Counted from the first letter of the stretch, positions 47,245 through 57,172 are shown. The stretch is 64,000 nt of DNA from Pseudomonadota bacterium (GCA_021324885.1 JAJPIF010000014.1:62001-126000), one strand, 5' to 3'. Translations and numbers: made by a program. Notes: generated by a model not told the origin, from the letters alone.

Positions 47245-48498
47245 TCAATCGCCATCCAGGACGATGCCGGGAGCGGGAAACCCGCGGCACATCGAGCGGA
47301 CCTCTTCGCCGATCCGCGCGATTGCCGCGTCGTCGTTGACCTGCCGGATCACCTGGTCGATCCAGCCCGCCACCTGCCGCATCTGCTCCTCGCCCATCCC
47401 ACGGGAGGTTACGGCGGGAGTGCCCAGCCGGATACCGCTGGGATTGAAGGGTTTGCGCGGGTCATAAGGAACGGTGTTGTAGTTGCAGATTATCGCGGCT
47501 TTCTCCAGCGCCCTGGCGGCTTTCTTTCCCGGCACGTTTTTGTTCGTCAAATCGACCAGGATCAGATGGTTATCGGTGCCGCCCGAGACCAGATCGAAGC
47601 CGCGGTCCATCAATTCTTCCGCCATCGCGCGGGCATTGCGGACAATCTGATGCCCATAATGCTTGAATGCGGGCGTTGACGCTTCCTTGAGCGCAACCCC
47701 GATGGCGGCGGTCGTGTGATTGTGCGGGCCGCCCTGCAGGCCGGGAAAGACGCTGCGGTCGATGCGGTCGGCGAATTCCTTGCGGCACAGGATCATTGCC
47801 CCGCGCGGCCCGCGCAGCGTCTTGTGGACGGTCGTCGTAACCACGTCGGCATAAGGAAACGGACTGGGATGGGCTCCGGCGACCACCAGACCGGCGATGT
47901 GCGCGATGTCAGCCAGCAGCAGAGCGCCGACTTCCTTCGCAATTTCGCCAAAGATGCGGAAGTCGATCTGGCGCGGATAGGCGGTGGCTCCCGCCACGAT
48001 CATCTGCGGGCGTTCGCGCAACGCCATCTCACGTACGGCGTCATAATCCAGCCGCCGCGTTTCACGATCCACCGTGTACTGGACCGATTTCCAGAATTGC
48101 CCGGTAACGCTGATGTTCCAGCCATGGCTCAGATGACCGCCATGCGGCAGCGCCATCCCCATGATCTTGTCGCCCGGTTTGAGCAGCGCGCAGTACACGG
48201 CAAGGTTGGCAGGCGACCCGGAATAGGGCTGGACGTTGGCGTGCTCGGCGCCGAACAGCGTCTTCGCGCGCTCGATCACCATCGTTTCCAGTTGGTCCAC
48301 ATAGCGCTGCCCTTCGTAGTAGCGCCTGGTCGGATAACCTTCGGAATACTTGTTGGTCAGAACCGAGCCGCTGGCTTCGAGCACGGCCCGCGAGACGTAA
48401 TTTTCCGATGGGATCAGGCGCACGCTTTCCACCTGGTAGCGTTCTTCCTGTCTGATCAGCTCGTAAATTTCCGGATCGGTCTCTTTGAGTGCCTGCAC
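47245..48498 (-). CDS. glyA: Serine hydroxymethyltransferase
   Basis: RLIPSENYVSRAVLEASGSVLTNKYSEGYPTRRYYEGQRYVDQLE; VVTTTVHKTLRGPRGAMILCR. Confidence 0.96.
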   Translation of the reverse strand: MQALKETDPEIYELIRQEERYQVESVRLIPSENYVSRAVLEASGSVLTNKYSEGYPTRRYYEGQRYVDQLETMVIERAKTLFGAEHANVQPYSGSPANLAVYCALLKPGDKIMGMALPHGGHLSHGWNISVTGQFWKSVQYTVDRETRRLDYDAVREMALRERPQMIVAGATAYPRQIDFRIFGEIAKEVGALLLADIAHIAGLVVAGAHPSPFPYADVVTTTVHKTLRGPRGAMILCRKEFADRIDRSVFPGLQGGPHNHTTAAIGVALKEASTPAFKHYGHQIVRNARAMAEELMDRGFDLVSGGTDNHLILVDLTNKNVPGKKAARALEKAAIICNYNTVPYDPRKPFNPSGIRLGTPAVTSRGMGEEQMRQVAGWIDQVIRQVNDDAAIARIGEEVRSMCRGFPAPGIVLDGD

Positions 48499-48635
48499 GT
48501 CGTGAACTCCTGAGCCCTAGCTTACCGCCAGGGCAGGTGCCATTCCACGATTGAGCGCAGAGCCGGGCTGGATAATCGCGATCGAGGTGCTTTCGCGCAT
48601 TTTCATGCGCTGCAAAAGTGGATAGATAAATCTGC

Positions 48636-50003
48636 CTATTGCAGGTCGGGTGGCGTGACCTTTGCGATCCACGCGCGATAATTGCCATCGTAGCCTCGTG
48701 CGCGCTGCAGTGCCTTGATCCGCTCGTGCAGGCGCGCAACCGCCTGCGCCGACAGCGGCGGCTTGGCCGCGATGGCGACGGCGACATCCTCGGCCTGCTG
48801 ATGGGCGCGGCTGCGCTCCGCCTTGCCCAGCGACAGACACTCCTCGCTCAGGCCCAGATAGCTTTCCGCCACCCGGATTCCGATTTCAGTGCCGCTTTCG
48901 AGCGAATCCTTGATGTTGCCCTTTCCGCTGAGGACGTTGCCTGCGGCAAAAACCGCGGTGTCGTTGTCCAGCAGCAGTCCGCAGCGGGCGTCGGCGTAAC
49001 GGTAAACCTCGCCCTCAGTTGGAATATCCGCAATGGGTTCAGGGATGCTGCCGATTGAACTGACGACGAAGGGAGCGCGCACTTCCTCCTCGGTGTGCGG
49101 GATTATCCGCGCCTGGCCGTCGACCACTTCCGTCCTGCTCAGGCGCAAACCCACCAGGCGTCCGTCCTGTTCGATCAGCCCGGTGGGGGCGCGAAGGTCC
49201 TGGAATTCGAATAGATATTTGCGCTGCGCCTTTTCCAGAATCTTGGCGCGCGCCTGGCGCAACGCTTCGGCCCGCTTCGCGGTGGCGTCGGACGGGATAT
49301 CCGACAGCGGCATGTCCAGAACGCGCCGGCGATAGAACAGCCGGCAGGGCGCGATTCCCAGTTGCGCCCAGGTCAGGCCGTGATGCTTGAGCACGGCTTC
49401 GATCCCCTCGCGCTCCAGCTTGACCATGTCCTCGATGATATTTCTGGCGGCCAGGGCGTCGAGCGTGGCGGTGATCTGGAGCACCTTCACCACGTCGATC
49501 GAGGCCAAACCGCCGCCGATGACGATGCCACCTGGGGGCAGTTCGTAGCGCGTACCCTGATAACTTTTTTCCTGATGATGATTGAACCAGTAAATCAGGG
49601 AGTTCTGGTAGATCAGGCCGCGGCCGACAAACCGATCGGCTCCTTCCAGCGGAAAAGGCCGATCGCGCCACGCTCCGTTGGCCAGGATGAGGGCGCTAAG
49701 GCCCCAATGATGGGCCAGATCGTCGAACTGAAGGTCGCGGCCGAGCTGGGTCAGCGGCACGAATTCGATATTTGGATGGTCCAGCCGCGAGTTGATTTCT
49801 TCATACTCCTCCTTGCGCTGCTTGACATGCCATCGCGGCAGACCGTCTTCAATTTTGCCGTAAGGACGCGGGTTTTGCTCGAACACTGCAACCAGTGCTC
49901 CGCGCTCGGCAAGTATATGAGCAACCTCGGAACCAGCGGTCGCGCCGCCAATCACCGCGACCACATGGCGCGCGAGAGAGTTATCGATGGCCATAGCTTT
50001 CAC
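48636..50003 (-). CDS. FAD/NAD(P)-binding oxidoreductase (ferredoxin-NADP reductase/GltD-like)
   Basis: VVAVIGGATAGSEVAHILAERGALVAVFEQNPRPYGKIEDGLPRWH; GGIVIGGGLASIDVVKVL; VFAAGNVLSGKGNIKDSLESG. Confidence 0.78.
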   Translation of the reverse strand: MKAMAIDNSLARHVVAVIGGATAGSEVAHILAERGALVAVFEQNPRPYGKIEDGLPRWHVKQRKEEYEEINSRLDHPNIEFVPLTQLGRDLQFDDLAHHWGLSALILANGAWRDRPFPLEGADRFVGRGLIYQNSLIYWFNHHQEKSYQGTRYELPPGGIVIGGGLASIDVVKVLQITATLDALAARNIIEDMVKLEREGIEAVLKHHGLTWAQLGIAPCRLFYRRRVLDMPLSDIPSDATAKRAEALRQARAKILEKAQRKYLFEFQDLRAPTGLIEQDGRLVGLRLSRTEVVDGQARIIPHTEEEVRAPFVVSSIGSIPEPIADIPTEGEVYRYADARCGLLLDNDTAVFAAGNVLSGKGNIKDSLESGTEIGIRVAESYLGLSEECLSLGKAERSRAHQQAEDVAVAIAAKPPLSAQAVARLHERIKALQRARGYDGNYRAWIAKVTPPDLQ

Positions 50004-50251
50004 ATCCGGTCGAAAATTTCTTGCGGGCTCGGGAACCGGCCGGAACTCGTGGCCTAATCATTTTACACCTTACGCCCGGCCCAATGTCGGCGTGTGAGCA
50101 TAGGACAGGAGCATCATTGGCTCAACCACCTTATCAGGAGGATGTTCCACTGCTCTTTGCTGCTGCGCGTGACTACGCCGCAGCCTTGCACGGTCGGGCG
50201 CCGGCGTGGTTTCGTATTGATCGACCCGATGAGGCGGCGTTGATCGATCCG

Positions 50252-50926
50252 ATGAAGCGTCACAAACCCTTTCTTCCGGCTGTAATTGCGATGGTTTGGT
50301 TTGGCTGCCTGTTGATGGCGACACCCCTTGCGGTTCGTGCCGACAGCGACGTGGCGGTCGGTGAGCAGCACGAAATGCCGTTCCCAGCGGATCAAACGCT
50401 GGATCTGGTCGAGGGAGTGCTGCGCGGTGAAGGCCTTCTGTTCGACGTGTTGCCGGATAATTCGATCGTAACTTTGTGGAAACCGGCCGACACCAGCGCC
50501 GGCTTTTTCCATTCGTTGGCCGGGATGAATCCCCGGTATCGCTACGAAATCACCCTCGTCCCGGAAGGCGGATCCAAGACCAAAGTTATCGTCAACGTGC
50601 GCACCGAATATATCCCGGAGGCGGAAATCGCCAAATATAAGGCGAGCCAGCGTTTCAATATGTTCAAGGAACTGGATCAATTGGCCGCCGATCTCCCGCC
50701 CGCCAGCCGTACGCCCAATCGCGGCGGCGTCAATTTCACGCTGCTCCCAAATGAGGACCTCAAGGGTTTGGCCCGCCGGGTGACCGGCAATGCCGACAAC
50801 TGGAAGGCGATTGCCGACCGCAACGGCCTGACCTCGCCCACTGACGTGACGCCGTTTCAAACCATCTGGGTGCCCGATTCGCTGATCAAGGGCGCCACGC
50901 AACCGCCCCAGCCACGGTCCCCCTGA
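50252..50926 (+). CDS. Secreted LysM-like domain protein
   Basis: Start ATG 50252 gives a signal sequence; C-terminal NFTLLPNEDLKGLARRVTGNADNWKAIADRNGLTSPTDVTPFQTIWVPDSL. Confidence 0.6.
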   Translation: MKRHKPFLPAVIAMVWFGCLLMATPLAVRADSDVAVGEQHEMPFPADQTLDLVEGVLRGEGLLFDVLPDNSIVTLWKPADTSAGFFHSLAGMNPRYRYEITLVPEGGSKTKVIVNVRTEYIPEAEIAKYKASQRFNMFKELDQLAADLPPASRTPNRGGVNFTLLPNEDLKGLARRVTGNADNWKAIADRNGLTSPTDVTPFQTIWVPDSLIKGATQPPQPRSP

Positions 50927-50981
50927 AAAGTTTGCCTATCGGCTGGCGGCCGCCCAGCGCAGGGGCGGAATTCCCGTTTCC

Positions 50982-51290
50982 CTAATCGGTGGGAGAAGTG
51001 ACTTCAGCATCCCCCTCGTATTCGGGACACAGGCCTGAGGGACTGACGGCTGCAATCACCGTAAGGAACTGCTCAAAGGTCATGTGCAGGTTGACAAATC
51101 CACCCTGGCAGAACACCCATCCGTAGTAGTCGAGAATCTCATCGGGTATCATGACCGGCAAACGAGGAGGGGTGGTGACAATAGGGAACGGACGCGGACC
51201 CGGAGAAGGCGTGAAAGGCGTTTCAGCCTTTTTTTTGACGGCATCGTCTTCCCACAGCGGGATGACTTTGCCTTTTAAATTGCTCGCCAT
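50982..51290 (-). CDS. Hypothetical protein (102 aa)
   Basis: Complete ORF divergent from uppP; proline-rich centre; no family recognised. Confidence 0.5.
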   Translation of the reverse strand: MASNLKGKVIPLWEDDAVKKKAETPFTPSPGPRPFPIVTTPPRLPVMIPDEILDYYGWVFCQGGFVNLHMTFEQFLTVIAAVSPSGLCPEYEGDAEVTSPTD

Positions 51291-51443
51291 AACGTCAGAG
51301 TTTGTCTCTTTGGGCTGACCTTCGCCTGCTCATCAGTATTCTCGGCAATGACCATCAGAGTCAAGGCTTTGTAACACACTATTAATCGATCGGTCAGGCC
51401 CCTGGCTGAGGGCGGGGTCGGTCCTTTGGGTGGATGAAAAGTA

Positions 51444-52229
51444 ATGTCTACAGAATTTCATGCGGCGATATTGGGTATGGTCCAGGGGCTGACGGAATTC
51501 CTGCCGGTTTCCAGTTCCGCCCATCTCACTCTGATTCCGTGGTTTTTCGGATGGTCCGATCCGGGCCTGGCCTTCGACGTGGCCCTGCATCTGGGCTCGC
51601 TGCTGGCGCTGCTGGTTTACTATCGCAAGGACTGGATTTCGATTATCAACGGGGCGGTCAGCGGCGAGCGGCGCGGACGCCGGCTCCTGTTCCTGTTGTT
51701 GGCGGCCTCGATTCCTGGGGCGATTTTCGGCGTCCTGTTTGAAAAGGAGGCGGAGACCGTCTTCCGCTCTCCGCTGCTGATCGCATTCACCCTGTCGATT
51801 CTGGGTGTGATGCTGTGGCTGGCCGACGTCAAATCGCCGCAAAAGCGCAATCTCGACGAGATCAGGATGACCGACGCGTTGCTGATCGGGCTGGCGCAGG
51901 CGTTTGCGCTGATCCCCGGCGTTTCGCGCTCCGGCGCTACCATCACCGTTGCCCGCGCGCTCGGAATAAACCGCCAGGATGCGGCCAATTTTTCATTCCT
52001 GATGTCCGCGCCGATTATCGCCGGCGCCGGGATGCTCAAGGCCCACGAATTTCTGCGCGCGGGTGTAACGGCGGTATTGGCGGCGGGGTTCGTGGCTTCC
52101 GCGGTTTTCAGCCTCCTCGCGATCGCGGTGCTGATCGCCTACGTGCGCACCCGCACCTACAAGATCTTCGTTTGGTACCGCCTCGTTCTGGCCGCCATGA
52201 TAGTGGCGCTGCTGTTTATGCGCGTATGA
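51444..52229 (+). CDS. uppP: Undecaprenyl-diphosphatase
   Basis: AAILGMVQGLTEFLPVSSSAHLTLIPWFFGW and AFALIPGVSRSGATITVARALG signature motifs. Confidence 0.95.
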   Translation: MSTEFHAAILGMVQGLTEFLPVSSSAHLTLIPWFFGWSDPGLAFDVALHLGSLLALLVYYRKDWISIINGAVSGERRGRRLLFLLLAASIPGAIFGVLFEKEAETVFRSPLLIAFTLSILGVMLWLADVKSPQKRNLDEIRMTDALLIGLAQAFALIPGVSRSGATITVARALGINRQDAANFSFLMSAPIIAGAGMLKAHEFLRAGVTAVLAAGFVASAVFSLLAIAVLIAYVRTRTYKIFVWYRLVLAAMIVALLFMRV

Positions 52230-53200
52230 AAAATGGGGTGGTTTCGACAGATTCGCTTCAATCTCCACCGAACTCTTTGAGCGCCGGTTTGGGGATGGTC
52301 GCGATTACCACGGTAGCGGGTGCGTTGCTGCCGATCGTGACCCGCTATGGCGCGACTCATATCGATCCGCTGCTGTTCTGTTCGGGCGCGACGGTTGTCG
52401 CCGCGCTGTGCGCGCTGGCCGCGATTGGCGTCCGCGGATTCGCGACGTTGCTTGACCGGCGCTATCGATTGCCGCTGATGCTGATCTCGCTGTCGGGAAG
52501 CTTCCTGCCGGCTCTGGCGCTGGTGTACGGGTTGCAGCGGGTCAGCGCCGTCAGCGCCGTCCTGCTGCTTCAAATCGAACCGATCTACTCGCTGGCGATC
52601 GCCACCCTCGTGGTGGGTGAAGCGCCCTCGCCGCGCCAGGCGATCGCAACGGCGGTCGTGCTTGGCGCAATCGTGTTTGCGTTCTGGAGCCGAACGGGTA
52701 TGGACATCAACCGCGGTGCGTTGCTGGTGGCATTGACGCCCCTGACGTGGCAACTCTCCCACGTCATTACTTTGCGCGTAATGCCGCCGCTGCGTCCGAT
52801 CACGGTTACCGCGGCGCGCAACGCCTACGCGGCGATCCTGCTGGCGACACTGATCGCCATCCGGCGGCCGTCGGCCCTAGGCGAGTTGGCCAATCCCAAC
52901 GTGGCCGCGATCCTGCTGGTGACCGGTGCGTTGGTGTATTTTGGGGGAACGCTGACCTGGTACGGCGCCATCAGCCGGCTTTCCCTGAGTTGGACCACCG
53001 CGGTGGTCGTGCCTGGCTCACCGGTTTTGGCCCTGGTGTTCGCGGCTGCCCTGCTGGGTGAACGGGCCGGGGCGCGCCAATTGTTGGCCATCGCGATTGC
53101 CGTGGCGGGCATTCTCTGGTTGCTGCTCGCCAGCGACCCCTCGCGTCCCGGCGCCGCCGCAATCGAAGCGATCGAAGTGCCGGCGCCGCCCGGTGCCTGA
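52226..53200 (+). CDS. EamA/DMT-family transporter
   Basis: ATG 52226 overlaps uppP stop (ATGA); ten-TM pattern with two EamA repeats (GLQRVSAVSAVLLLQIEPIYSLAIATLVVGEAPSPRQAIATAVVLGAI). Confidence 0.82.
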   Translation: MKNGVVSTDSLQSPPNSLSAGLGMVAITTVAGALLPIVTRYGATHIDPLLFCSGATVVAALCALAAIGVRGFATLLDRRYRLPLMLISLSGSFLPALALVYGLQRVSAVSAVLLLQIEPIYSLAIATLVVGEAPSPRQAIATAVVLGAIVFAFWSRTGMDINRGALLVALTPLTWQLSHVITLRVMPPLRPITVTAARNAYAAILLATLIAIRRPSALGELANPNVAAILLVTGALVYFGGTLTWYGAISRLSLSWTTAVVVPGSPVLALVFAAALLGERAGARQLLAIAIAVAGILWLLLASDPSRPGAAAIEAIEVPAPPGA

Positions 53201-53229
53201 GCCAAATCATGACGCCCAGGCATCGCGTA

Positions 53230-53259
53230 TTGACTGTCAGGGTCTGGTGGTCTTTAGTT
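53230..53259 (+). promoter_or_regulatory. Putative sigma70-like promoter of CDGSH gene
   Basis: TTGACT, 18-bp spacer, TTAGTT, about 55 bp upstream of the ATG. Confidence 0.3.
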
Positions 53260-53313
53260 TTGCCTGCTGCGGGTTGCAGCCATTTGTAGTTCCAGAAAAT
53301 CAAGGAGTCAGCG

Positions 53314-53517
53314 ATGGCACGTTTGGTCAAGCACGAGCAGAACCTGCCCTATGAGATTCCCGAAGGCACGGAGCTTCCCGTTTACATTTGCGCCTGCGGG
53401 TTGTCCAAGACCAAACCGTTTTGCGATGGTTCCCATCGCAGGACCAAAGACGAGAACGCCGGCGAGATCTATGTCTATGACGAAAACAGCCGCGTCCCGG
53501 TGATCAAGCAGTACTGA
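53314..53517 (+). CDS. CDGSH iron-sulfur domain protein (67 aa)
   Basis: VYICACGLSKTKPFCDGSHRRTK matches C-x-C-x2-(S/T)-x3-P-x-C-D-G-(S/A/T)-H; AAGGAG upstream of ATG. Confidence 0.92.
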   Translation: MARLVKHEQNLPYEIPEGTELPVYICACGLSKTKPFCDGSHRRTKDENAGEIYVYDENSRVPVIKQY

Positions 53518-53697
53518 GTCGATTGCTGCCAGCGCTTGCGGCGAGCAGGGTCGCGGACTGCTGGAAGCGCGAGCGCTCGCAGTAACCGCAGGATGGTCCG
53601 GGAGGCGTTGGGAAAGGTTTCCGCAGACGAACTCGGCAGACGGTTTCAAACCCGTTTCCGGGTGCGGCGGTCGCGTCCCGCTGGCGGGCTGCCAAAA

Positions 53698-54366
53698 TTA
53701 TTGGACGGCGCTGGCGAACAAGCGATAGATCTCTTCCGCGATTTCCTGCAGATGGGCTTCATCCCGCGCGGGGTCGTACCAGTTGCCCAACGAGTTAAGC
53801 GCGCCAAACAGCAGGGAGACCAGGATTCGCGATCGAGCGCGGCTCAATTGTTTGCCGTTGGCTCGCGCCAGGTCGGTCAGCAAAGCGCGGCCGGTCTCGG
53901 CGTACTGGCGCTCCATTTCACGAATCCTCGACAGGTATGTCTGCGACAGCTTGCTGGTTTCCTGCAGCAGCACCTTGGCTTCGGCGGGACTGGAGATTGC
54001 CGAGGTGAAATGGTTCTCGATAAACAGGCGTAGTTTTTCCGCCGGATCGGTGATTTGGGCGGAGCGCTCCTCGTACGATTTGATCAGGCGCTCCAGGCCC
54101 CGTTCCGCCACCAGGTAGAGCAGCTCCTCCTTGTTGCGCAGATAGTAGTAGATGCGCGGGAACGAGATGTTGGCGCGCGCCGCGATTTCCCTGATCGAGG
54201 CGAGGCCGAAGCTCTTTTCAGCGAACAGGCTGGCAGCCGAACCGAGGATGTTCTCGACGTTGGCATCATGACGGCGCTGACCGCGCCGCTTGCCCTTGGT
54301 GGGGCGCGCCGCTCCGGCGGAACCGACTGCTTTGGTCGTTTTGCGCAAGGCCTTGTCGTTTGCCAC
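53698..54366 (-). CDS. TetR-family transcriptional regulator (GTG start)
   Basis: NVENILGSAASLFAEKSFGLASIREIAARANISFPRIYYYLRNKEELLYLVAERGL HTH; GTG at 54366 starts VANDKALRK. Confidence 0.88.
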   Translation of the reverse strand: MANDKALRKTTKAVGSAGAARPTKGKRRGQRRHDANVENILGSAASLFAEKSFGLASIREIAARANISFPRIYYYLRNKEELLYLVAERGLERLIKSYEERSAQITDPAEKLRLFIENHFTSAISSPAEAKVLLQETSKLSQTYLSRIREMERQYAETGRALLTDLARANGKQLSRARSRILVSLLFGALNSLGNWYDPARDEAHLQEIAEEIYRLFASAVQ

Positions 54367-54670
54367 GTCAGGTGTCCTCGCTCGTGCCACCGTTGCAATT
54401 AGCCTCCCTGCGGTGATCCGGTACTGACGGCAAAGCGCCGCTTTCAGCCGGATTTGCACGCTAATGATACCGGAAACGGCACCGCGCGCAAACGCCGGAC
54501 CAGCCTTTCCCGCGGCCAAACACTGCAGTGTACTACGATGGTACTGCTGAGCTTTCCAGAATGCTCCAAACGACACGCCCGCTGTTGGCATACCCATGTA
54601 TCCGCCGGAACTCGAGGCGTACCGGGCCGCCATCGCGGGGTTAACTCAACGCGCCAGGGGGACGGCGCGG

Positions 54671-54871
54671 TCAGGCTGAAGCCAGCTTCACGTGTTTGTT
54701 GCAAGCCTTCAGAGTGGCGCTTCCGTCGCCCGCGAACACCTCGATTACACATCCGCATTGCCAGTAGAAATCGTCGAAAGCGCCATTGTCGTCGATACGC
54801 TCATCGCAGGTCTTCATGCGGTTGTCAGGTTCCGCGCCCAGCACATTCGCAAACGTGTCGTAAGTTGCCAT
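54671..54871 (-). CDS. Small hypothetical protein (66 aa)
   Basis: MATYDTFANVLGAEPDNRMKTCDERIDDNGAFDDFYWQCGCVIEVFAGDGSATLKACNKHVKLASA; strong GGAGG ribosome-binding site 9 nt before ATG. Confidence 0.7.
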   Translation of the reverse strand: MATYDTFANVLGAEPDNRMKTCDERIDDNGAFDDFYWQCGCVIEVFAGDGSATLKACNKHVKLASA

Positions 54872-55047
54872 TTCAAATTTCCTCCGCCCGGGCGTCGCCG
54901 CTCTGACGGTTAAATTCCGCTCAGCTCCTTAACCGGGCCTATTATTTCAGTTCCTGACCGCATCGTGCGGCGTTGCAGATCCTTCAGTGATGTTAAGAAC
55001 CATTTAGATGAACGATTTTCAAGAGCCGCCCATGCCTCGTCGTGTTT

Positions 55048-55674
55048 TCAGTCCCGCTTGACGCCCACCACCGCATAGACCGGGTCCGCGTACCCGTGCT
55101 CGCATTGACGCTCAATTGTCTGGATCCGCTCGAAGCCGCCGCAGTCTTCGAAGTAACGTCTGACCAACTCCACCCGCTGCGCTTCACTTGACCGCTGCCA
55201 GATCCATACCGCTTTGGTTGGGAACATCCGGTTCGAAAACGAAACCACGAAGGGCGCGCCGCCGCGCAGCACGCGCGCGACTTCGCTGAACACTTCCACC
55301 GGCCTGATCAGGTATTGGATCGACACCGTCAGCGTCGCGCCCTGGAAGCGGCGGTCGTCAAAAGGCAGGCGCGGATCGCGATTGAGATCGTGCACGACCA
55401 CCGACGTCAGCGCCGGGTTGTCTTCCATCTCGGCGCGATTGAGCCCCAATCCCACGACCTCGGCGGGACTGAGCGCGGGCGGCAGATGGGACCGCCAGCT
55501 GCTCATCAGGTCGAGCAGCACGGCATGGGTTGGAAGGTGCTCCTGGAAGATTTCACCGATTGTTTGTATTGCCCAATCGTCGATATGCACCACGAAGCGC
55601 GGAAAGCTGTAAAACAGCGCGTCGTCATCCTCGTCGAGACGGCGGAAGAAATCCGGTGGCAGCGGCTCAGCCAT
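55048..55674 (-). CDS. SAM-dependent methyltransferase-like protein
   Basis: THAVLLDLMSSWRSHLPP...VVGLGLNRAEMEDNPALTSVVVHDLNRDPRLPFDDRRFQGATLTVSIQYLIRPVEVFSEVARVLRGGAPFVVSFSNR. Confidence 0.82.
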   Translation of the reverse strand: MAEPLPPDFFRRLDEDDDALFYSFPRFVVHIDDWAIQTIGEIFQEHLPTHAVLLDLMSSWRSHLPPALSPAEVVGLGLNRAEMEDNPALTSVVVHDLNRDPRLPFDDRRFQGATLTVSIQYLIRPVEVFSEVARVLRGGAPFVVSFSNRMFPTKAVWIWQRSSEAQRVELVRRYFEDCGGFERIQTIERQCEHGYADPVYAVVGVKRD

Positions 55675-55777
55675 AAACCTCCTGTCGAACGCGATTGTAA
55701 TGGATTGGGGCCGCGACCCGCAAAAGGATTATCCGCGATGGGGTTTGCGCTGGCCTGGATTCCCCGTCTGGCGTTTA

Positions 55778-57112
55778 ATGATTCGGGTCATGCGTCAATT
55801 CCAACTGCCGCGGGAATCGGTGGAGGGTGCCCAAAGCGGCTCCCCGACCCGTCTCCCGATCTATTTTTTTGCGACTTCGATCTTCTTCTTCGCCCTGGGT
55901 ACGGCCAGCGCGCCATGGGCCGCGGCCAGGCTCAACGAATACTTCTATCAACTGCCAGTCCTGGCCTGGGTTCACATTTTCACCCTGGGGTGGATCACGC
56001 CGGCGATCCTGGGCGCGATGTTCTGCTACGCGCCCACGGGCGCAACCACGGACCTCGGTTTTCCGCGTCTCGCGATCGCGCAGGTGCTGCTGTACTGGCT
56101 GGGTGCGACCGGCGTGATGGCGCACTTCCTGCTCGGCAGCTGGGACGGTGTATGGATGGCCGGCATGGTGGTGGCGGCGACGGTGGTGATGTTCGCGCTC
56201 AACGTGGTGCCCTGGATGGCGCCGAAGTTCGGGCGCGGCGGCGCCGAAACGGGTCTGTTGATCGCGCTCTTTTTTCTTCTGTGCGCCAGTTGCCTGGGCA
56301 CGCTGCTGGCTTTTGACAAGGAGCGCAATCTGCTGGCGGGGACGGTAATGAGCAATTTGTCGGCCCACGCGCATCTGGCCGTCCTCGGATGGGTAACGGT
56401 TGCGATTTGCGCCCTTTCCTACCGCTTCATGACCGCGATGGCCCGGGACAAGCCGCGTGTGCCCCATTGGGCGCTGGCGCAGATCTTGGCGTTGGCCGCC
56501 GTCAGCATCGGACTGTCTGTGACGCTAATCGCGGGAGTCGGCGGGGTGACCTTTTGGGCGGGTGCGGCGGGCGCGCTGCTGATTGCTTACGCTATCAAGT
56601 TGCGGAAATTTGCCGGTCTGCGCCTGCTCACCGGAGATCCCGTGATGCGCCACGCCAATGCCGGCCTGTTTTTCCTGGCGCTGGCGATAAGCGGCGGAAT
56701 TTACCTGGCCGCCGGCGGCATCAACAGCATGTTGGACGCGCGTTTGGCCGCCGCCTATGGCGTGGCCGGGCTGCTGGGATGGGTCAGCAATTTCATTATC
56801 GGCATGTCCTACGGCCTTTTTCCCGAATTGGTGGCGCGGATTCGATCGGCCCTGGACTGGCCGTTTATGAGCGTGGAGGAGCTATCGATCAACGCCGCCA
56901 GGTCGCCGGTCTTTTACGTCTTCAATGCGGGCGTTCTGATCATGGCTGCGGGCCTGGTTGGCGGCCAGCTCGCGATTGCGAAGTCCGGCGCCGCCTTGAT
57001 CGCGATCGGGGGTATTGTCTACAGCGTGGCGACCGGATGGACGCTCAGTTTCGCCTACCGGCGTGGCGGCGCTGAAGCCGACGACCGCCTGCTGCGTGCG
57101 GCACAGGATTAG
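55778..57112 (+). CDS. Polytopic membrane protein, possibly heme-copper oxidase subunit I-like or NnrS-like
   Basis: Many TMs with spaced His (LAWVHIFTLGWITPAILGAMF, NLSAHAHLAVLGWVTVAICALSYRF, RHANAGLFFLALAISGG). Exact family not certain. Confidence 0.6.
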   Translation: MIRVMRQFQLPRESVEGAQSGSPTRLPIYFFATSIFFFALGTASAPWAAARLNEYFYQLPVLAWVHIFTLGWITPAILGAMFCYAPTGATTDLGFPRLAIAQVLLYWLGATGVMAHFLLGSWDGVWMAGMVVAATVVMFALNVVPWMAPKFGRGGAETGLLIALFFLLCASCLGTLLAFDKERNLLAGTVMSNLSAHAHLAVLGWVTVAICALSYRFMTAMARDKPRVPHWALAQILALAAVSIGLSVTLIAGVGGVTFWAGAAGALLIAYAIKLRKFAGLRLLTGDPVMRHANAGLFFLALAISGGIYLAAGGINSMLDARLAAAYGVAGLLGWVSNFIIGMSYGLFPELVARIRSALDWPFMSVEELSINAARSPVFYVFNAGVLIMAAGLVGGQLAIAKSGAALIAIGGIVYSVATGWTLSFAYRRGGAEADDRLLRAAQD

Positions 57113-57172
57113 AATCGATGTTTGATTGTAATGCTCCTGCCGCTAAGCTTAATCGCAGCGGGAATCAATGAG

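Noticed and set aside
51815-52225. 5' extension of the EamA ORF into uppP
   Set aside because: Out-of-frame overlap with uppP; ATG 52226 is the natural start.
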